From: JBMOKU01 sp049324315
GTDB taxonomy: Bacteria > Bacillota > Clostridia > Peptostreptococcales > Thermotaleaceae
Reading direction: 5' to 3'
DNA: 64,000 nt
Assembly: GCA_049324315.1 (NCBI GenBank)
Contig: JBMOKU010000055.1
Location: forward strand, 1 to 64,000
Both the position numbers and the translations under genes were made by a program. Of this stretch, positions 60,456-64,000 are shown piece after piece; the stretch's first letter is position 1; the number at the start of each line of letters is the position of its first letter. The notes under the pieces were generated by a model, which was not told the DNA's origin, searched no databases, and saw nothing but the letters and a program-made list of their open reading frames with translations.

Positions 60456-60797
60456 AACAAACCTCTCCCAGTTGTAAATATAATCGAATGGATTTTCATA
60501 ATCTATCTTTTATATTTATTCTAAAATATAACACTAGCCAAAAGTGTATTTTCAACCTGCATTAAATTCGACATTAATCTTCATTTCCCTTTATATTTCC
60601 ATCGCATTTTTCGACAAATAGCCATCCATATCTGTATTTTGATAACACTAGAAAATATCACGCGCTCTCTACGGTTATACTTTCTAACCCTCTTAATTAT
60701 ATCAACCAACTTTTTAATAGCATCGATGACAGCTTCCGGTTAATCTGTTTAAATGTAATGGCCGCTGTTTTTGGCAAAGACATTATAGACAACTTCG
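60456..60797. other. Intergenic region with a possible gene remnant
   Basis: On the minus strand a frame without a start reads PEAVIDAIKKLVDIIKRVRK...; upstream stops break it. It looks like a small fragment of a lost gene, perhaps a transposase end. No promoter or gene is supported with confidence. Confidence 0.35.
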
Positions 60798-61424
60798 TTA
60801 TGGAAATTCATGATATATTTTGATTTTGATGATGATGCCTTGCTGTACCTCAAACGTTATGTAATTATACGCGCCTTCTTCAATCATGTATCCTCGATTA
60901 TTGATATCTTCTCTACCATCTAGAATTGGTTTTATCTCCGGATATGTTTTGCGCAGCTCTTCCAAGCTATCTCCTACTTTAACGCCTCTTGCTGTTTGAT
61001 ATTTAGGATCTTCAACCTCCATACGCAAGATAAAAAAGCTCTTGCCATTGTCTTTCGGAGAAAATAATTCGAATTCTATTCTGGGAAATTTAAGTTTCTT
61101 AATATATGATCCTTCAAATGTGTCGCTGCCCGTCCCTAGTTGCTGTATTTCTTCTTGTATTGGCTTTCCAAATAAATCCTCAAGATTCATCTCATAATCC
61201 CAATCCATAAGTGAAACTTTTGCTTCCCCAATCTTTATTGAAAAGTCATCCATGTCGTCATCATTTTCCATAGACAGATTATTACCTTCCTGATTGGAAT
61301 TATCCGGCGCAACTACTTTATTGCTGTTCTGTCCCTTAATATTTAAAGGTAATTTTTCTGACTTATCGCAACTAGATATGACAAATACTACCAAAATAAA
61401 AAATATGAAAGCCCATTTTCTCAT
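60798..61424 (-). CDS. Lipoprotein of unknown function
   Basis: 208 aa with a lipoprotein signal (WAFIFFILVVFVISSC) and an Asn-rich spacer, then a beta-rich domain (KIGEAKVSLMDWDYEMNLED, TARGVKVGDSLEELRKTYPE, ITFEVQQGIIIKIKIYHEFP). The VGDSLEELRKTYPE segment occurs in several clostridial lipoproteins. Function unknown. Confidence 0.75.
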   Translation of the reverse strand: MRKWAFIFFILVVFVISSCDKSEKLPLNIKGQNSNKVVAPDNSNQEGNNLSMENDDDMDDFSIKIGEAKVSLMDWDYEMNLEDLFGKPIQEEIQQLGTGSDTFEGSYIKKLKFPRIEFELFSPKDNGKSFFILRMEVEDPKYQTARGVKVGDSLEELRKTYPEIKPILDGREDINNRGYMIEEGAYNYITFEVQQGIIIKIKIYHEFP

Positions 61425-61625
61425 GGTTTACTCCTTTCACACGCTAAGATAAGCTTTTGGAAACTTGAATCCATCTTTAAGTTTCCTCAATTTTATTATA
61501 TATAATTTCTACAATAGAGCAATACCATTATTTCCTAAGAAACTGACATCATATAGCCATACTATAAGAATCTCCAAGGCTGTCAAAGTTAAGATGCTTA
61601 GAGGCAAATTATCTTAATGGCCCTG

Positions 61626-61800
61626 TGACATACTCCCACCACCTACGCTAACGCTTAGAGGTGGGGGCTTCTTGGGACGTACCAGCCAACGCTGATATAA
61701 TTACCAAGCTAACCCCGTTTGCCCAACGGTTTTTATGTATTCAAAGCTACACCAAGTATCCTACATCCTTCATTTTTAATGTTGATTGCAGCGTTTATAT
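61626..61800 (-). ncRNA. Probable TnpB guide RNA (omega RNA) region
   Basis: In TnpB elements the 3' end of tnpB and the right end form the guide RNA. Here the final hairpin CCCCCACCTCT / AGGTGGTGGG (61635-61667) and the end GGGAGTATGTCAC precede a putative guide that would begin at about 61624 and run leftwards. The 5' end is a guess. Confidence 0.6.
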
Positions 61801-62863
61801 CCCTATCTATTACGGCACCGCAGGAACAAGTCCAAATCCGATCTGCCAGGGTCAATTGGCTATTCACGCTACCGCAGTGTCGACAAAGTTTGCTGGACGG
61901 ATACCATTTGTCTATGACTACTAGCTGTTTTCTCTGTTCTTTAAGCTTATATTCCAAGAAGGTTTTCAGCATTCCGAAGCCATTGTCGTTTGTTGATTTT
62001 GCAAGGTTCAGTCCCTGTGCCATACCTCGCATGTTCAGATCTTCTATAACAACTGCATCATTGGCATTGGCTATCTGCCTTGATATTTTATGCAAGAAGT
62101 CCTTTCGCTGGTTGGCTGCTTTTTCATGAAGCTTTGCTACTTTTTGACGTTGTTTTTCTCTGTTTTTACTATCTTTTTTACGTTTAGATAGTTTTCTTTG
62201 TTCTTTTTTGAGTTTTGCTTCCGCTTTACGATAGAATTTAGGATAGTCTGCACTGTTTCCCTGGCTATCCACATAGAGTGTTTTGGAAGAGTAGTCTAAT
62301 CCTATGGTTGTTTCTTGTTTTGGTGTTACCGGATGGATTTCTATATCATATTCCATGAGTATGGATATGTAGTATTTTCCTGTGGCTGTTTGACTGATTG
62401 TGGCAGACTTGATCACTGCATTTTGTGGCAGCTGCCTATGCATCTTTATCTTTACATCTTTTAGTTTCGGTAATCGAATATGGCTTTTATCAACAAGTCT
62501 GATGGTTCCATGTTGATTATTGGTGGTATAGCTTTTCTTATCTCTATGTTTGCTCTTGAATTTGGGAAATCCTACAGATGGGTTTCTAAAGAAGTTACGA
62601 TATGCTGCATTTAGGTTCATTTGTGCATTGGCAAGGGCAAGGCTGTCTACTTCGGTTAGCCACAGGTATTCCGTTTTATATTTTGCAGGAGTTAGATATT
62701 TCTGCTGTTTCAATGCTTCTTTGTCATTTTTATATTTTTCGTAGATTTCTTTACGGTTTTCAAGCATTTTATTGTAGATGAAACGCGCACAACCAAATGT
62801 TTTCTTAATGAGGTTCTCCTGTTCTTTGTCTGGATATATTCGATATTTGTAGGCTTTGTTCAT
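61733..62863 (-). CDS. tnpB: TnpB RNA-guided nuclease
   Basis: The 376-aa protein starts MNKAYKYRIYPDKEQENLIK, with a helix-turn-helix-like region to about 115, RuvC motif I TIGLDYSSKTLYV (Asp190), motif II VVIEDLNMRGMAQ (Glu274) and the end DRDINAAINIKN (Asp355). A zinc finger, CRHC / CSC (about 327-348), lies between. Catalytic residues are intact, so it may still cut DNA guided by the element's right-end RNA. Confidence 0.93.
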   Translation of the reverse strand: MNKAYKYRIYPDKEQENLIKKTFGCARFIYNKMLENRKEIYEKYKNDKEALKQQKYLTPAKYKTEYLWLTEVDSLALANAQMNLNAAYRNFFRNPSVGFPKFKSKHRDKKSYTTNNQHGTIRLVDKSHIRLPKLKDVKIKMHRQLPQNAVIKSATISQTATGKYYISILMEYDIEIHPVTPKQETTIGLDYSSKTLYVDSQGNSADYPKFYRKAEAKLKKEQRKLSKRKKDSKNREKQRQKVAKLHEKAANQRKDFLHKISRQIANANDAVVIEDLNMRGMAQGLNLAKSTNDNGFGMLKTFLEYKLKEQRKQLVVIDKWYPSSKLCRHCGSVNSQLTLADRIWTCSCGAVIDRDINAAINIKNEGCRILGVALNT

Positions 62864-63104
62864 AGCTTTTCACCTTGGCTTTCGATATATCTTTTTATGA
62901 CTGTTTATATATAGCCTAACATATGTTCGGGTATTCCTCAAGAGGCAACAATTCATCCCCTACCTAAAGAGGATAGGGGACTTCTTATCGCATTAGGTTA
63001 CATTCTAAACATTCGCCAATTAAGTGGCTATACTCCTCTCTGTCACCAATCCCTTCCCTCTGAATACAATAAATTATAGTGACTTATCTTGGGGAGGAAT
63101 GCTC

Positions 63105-63884
63105 ATGACTGTAGAGAAGATCGTACAAATTCAAAATATATCCATGAATTATCATACATTAGACGGAGAAACGCTGGCTATCAATAACCTATCCTTCGAT
63201 GTAAATAAAGGTGAAATCGTCGTCATCGTTGGTCCCAGCGGCTGTGGAAAATCTACAACCTTATCTATCATTTCCGGTTTAATCAAACCCTCTTTCGGCA
63301 GTGTTATTGTCAATGGCAAAGAAGTGAATGGCACAAGTAAATCCATAGGCTATATGTTTCAAAAAGATCATTTATTTGAATGGAGAACCATATTGGAGAA
63401 TGTATTGATTGGACTTGAAATACAAAATAAACTGAATGATGAAACAAAAGCTAAAGCTGAAGGGCTATTGAATACCTATGGGCTAAGTGAATTTAAAAAT
63501 CACTATCCCAGTCAGTTATCCGGTGGTATGCGGCAAAGGGTTGCTTTGATCAGAACTTTGGCCATAGAACCGGAACTTCTACTATTAGATGAGCCCTTTT
63601 CTGCATTAGACTACCAAACGCGTCTGGCTGTGGCTGACGAGATTGGAAGCATATTGAAAAAAGAAAAGAAAACAGCTGTAATGGTGACCCATGATATCTC
63701 AGAAGCCATTAGTATGGCTGATCGTATTGTTGTTTTATCCAAAAGGCCGGCATCTGTTAAAAGCGTCCATGAAATACAGCTAACACTGGAGAAGGAAAGA
63801 ACACCGCTTTCTTCTAGGGAAGCTCCTGAATTTAGGCATTATTTCAATCGAATATGGAAGGAGTTGGATGTTCATGTCAAATGA
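63105..63884 (+). CDS. ABC transporter ATPase (SsuB/TauB-like)
   Basis: 259 aa from ATG 63105 behind GGGGAGGAATGCTC; the upstream ATG at 63024 has no site. It has Walker A IVGPSGCGKSTTLSI, the Q-loop MFQKDHLFEW, the signature QLSGGMRQRVALIRTLAI and Walker B LLLLDEPFSALDYQ. It powers an importer of the nitrate/sulfonate/taurine class. It overlaps the next permease gene. The lone binding protein at 16.6 kb belongs to the same class. Confidence 0.94.
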   Translation: MTVEKIVQIQNISMNYHTLDGETLAINNLSFDVNKGEIVVIVGPSGCGKSTTLSIISGLIKPSFGSVIVNGKEVNGTSKSIGYMFQKDHLFEWRTILENVLIGLEIQNKLNDETKAKAEGLLNTYGLSEFKNHYPSQLSGGMRQRVALIRTLAIEPELLLLDEPFSALDYQTRLAVADEIGSILKKEKKTAVMVTHDISEAISMADRIVVLSKRPASVKSVHEIQLTLEKERTPLSSREAPEFRHYFNRIWKELDVHVK

Positions 63885-64000
63885 AATAAGCTGCTGTGAG
63901 AATATGGACAACGACAAATTACCATATTCCAAAGAACACCACGATTTTTTATGCATGGTTAAACGGAAAAGACAAGCTATAAAAATAACACAGATTGCCT
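63874..64000 (+). CDS. ABC transporter permease, N-terminal part only
   Basis: From ATG 63874 (or ATG 63868) a frame runs to the right edge: MSNEISCCENMDNDKLPYSK then EHHDFLCMVKRKRQAIKITQ. A short charged N-tail before the first helix is usual for SsuC/ThiX-like permeases. It overlaps the ATPase gene, as expected for a transporter operon. Membrane helices lie beyond the window. Confidence 0.65.
   Translation, partial: MSNEISCCENMDNDKLPYSKEHHDFLCMVKRKRQAIKITQIA

Larger units (their letters stand above)
61625..62990 (-). mobile_element. IS605-type element carrying tnpB only
   Basis: The element is framed by the right-end hairpin (61635-61667) and a left-end hairpin, CCCCTA-CCT / AGG-A-TAGGGG (62957-62979), near AATTCATCCCC. 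It contains tnpB but no tnpA, so it is an IS1341-like or decayed IS605 copy that needs TnpA from elsewhere to move. Exact ends are estimated. Confidence 0.75.

Overview
The window reads as chromosome of a low-GC, anaerobic, endospore-forming Firmicute of the class Clostridia. Two alpha/beta-type small acid-soluble spore proteins (SASPs), the cortex-lytic pair SleB/YpeB, a PdaB-type deacetylase, an FprA-type flavodiiron protein and a T-box valS leader all point that way. An Alkaliphilus-like genus is plausible but is only an inference. Strong ribosome binding sites and several TTG/GTG starts fit this group, and many starts were moved to the codon behind the best Shine-Dalgarno sequence.

Layout. 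1-5.1 kb, mostly minus strand: a truncated SSB-like gene, a short Mur-ligase-like protein, two polysaccharide deacetylases and a QueG-like Fe-S protein. 5.2-8.7 kb: a SASP, a DUF4364 regulator, a YVTN beta-propeller and a membrane diguanylate cyclase. 8.8-13.7 kb: a T-box-controlled operon (73-aa membrane protein, valS, folC). 13.7-23.3 kb: a PRC-barrel protein, a hairpin-rich intergenic stretch, an orphan NMT1-type lipoprotein, an MFS exporter, pepT, a metallo-beta-lactamase-fold hydrolase, an unknown 336-aa protein and an aberrant metallophosphoesterase.

23.4-26.7 kb is a small genomic island at a tRNA-Gly(CCC) gene. A degraded 45-bp copy of the tRNA 3' half marks the far end and an integrase remnant sits beside the tRNA. 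The cargo includes a predicted secreted toxin with an overlapping immunity-like gene, a broken potassium-channel gene and a zinc-ribbon membrane protein.

26.8-42.9 kb: an ArsB/NhaD permease, small spore-like or unknown proteins, a soluble chemoreceptor, an MFS permease, sleB-ypeB, a flavodiiron protein, tcdA, a CPA2 antiporter followed by a PII-like gene, and a DAO-family oxidoreductase. 43.0-43.4 kb is a degenerate 22/44-bp tandem repeat. 43.6-48.4 kb: a CPBP protease and a TelA/TerD stress cluster, a second SASP and a 52-aa basic protein. 48.7-53 kb: two convergent membrane chemoreceptors; the second has a structured leader ending in an intrinsic terminator.

53.1-58.1 kb holds a complete MurNAc recycling operon, murQ-murP-mupG-murR, with two repeated operator-like sites at its promoter. 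58.2-61.4 kb: a nitroreductase, an HD-GYP phosphodiesterase and a lipoprotein. 61.6-63.0 kb is a tnpB-only IS605-type element with its guide-RNA-like right end. The window closes on an ABC ATPase and the start of its permease. They may serve the NMT1-type binding protein at 16.6 kb, which has no transporter beside it.
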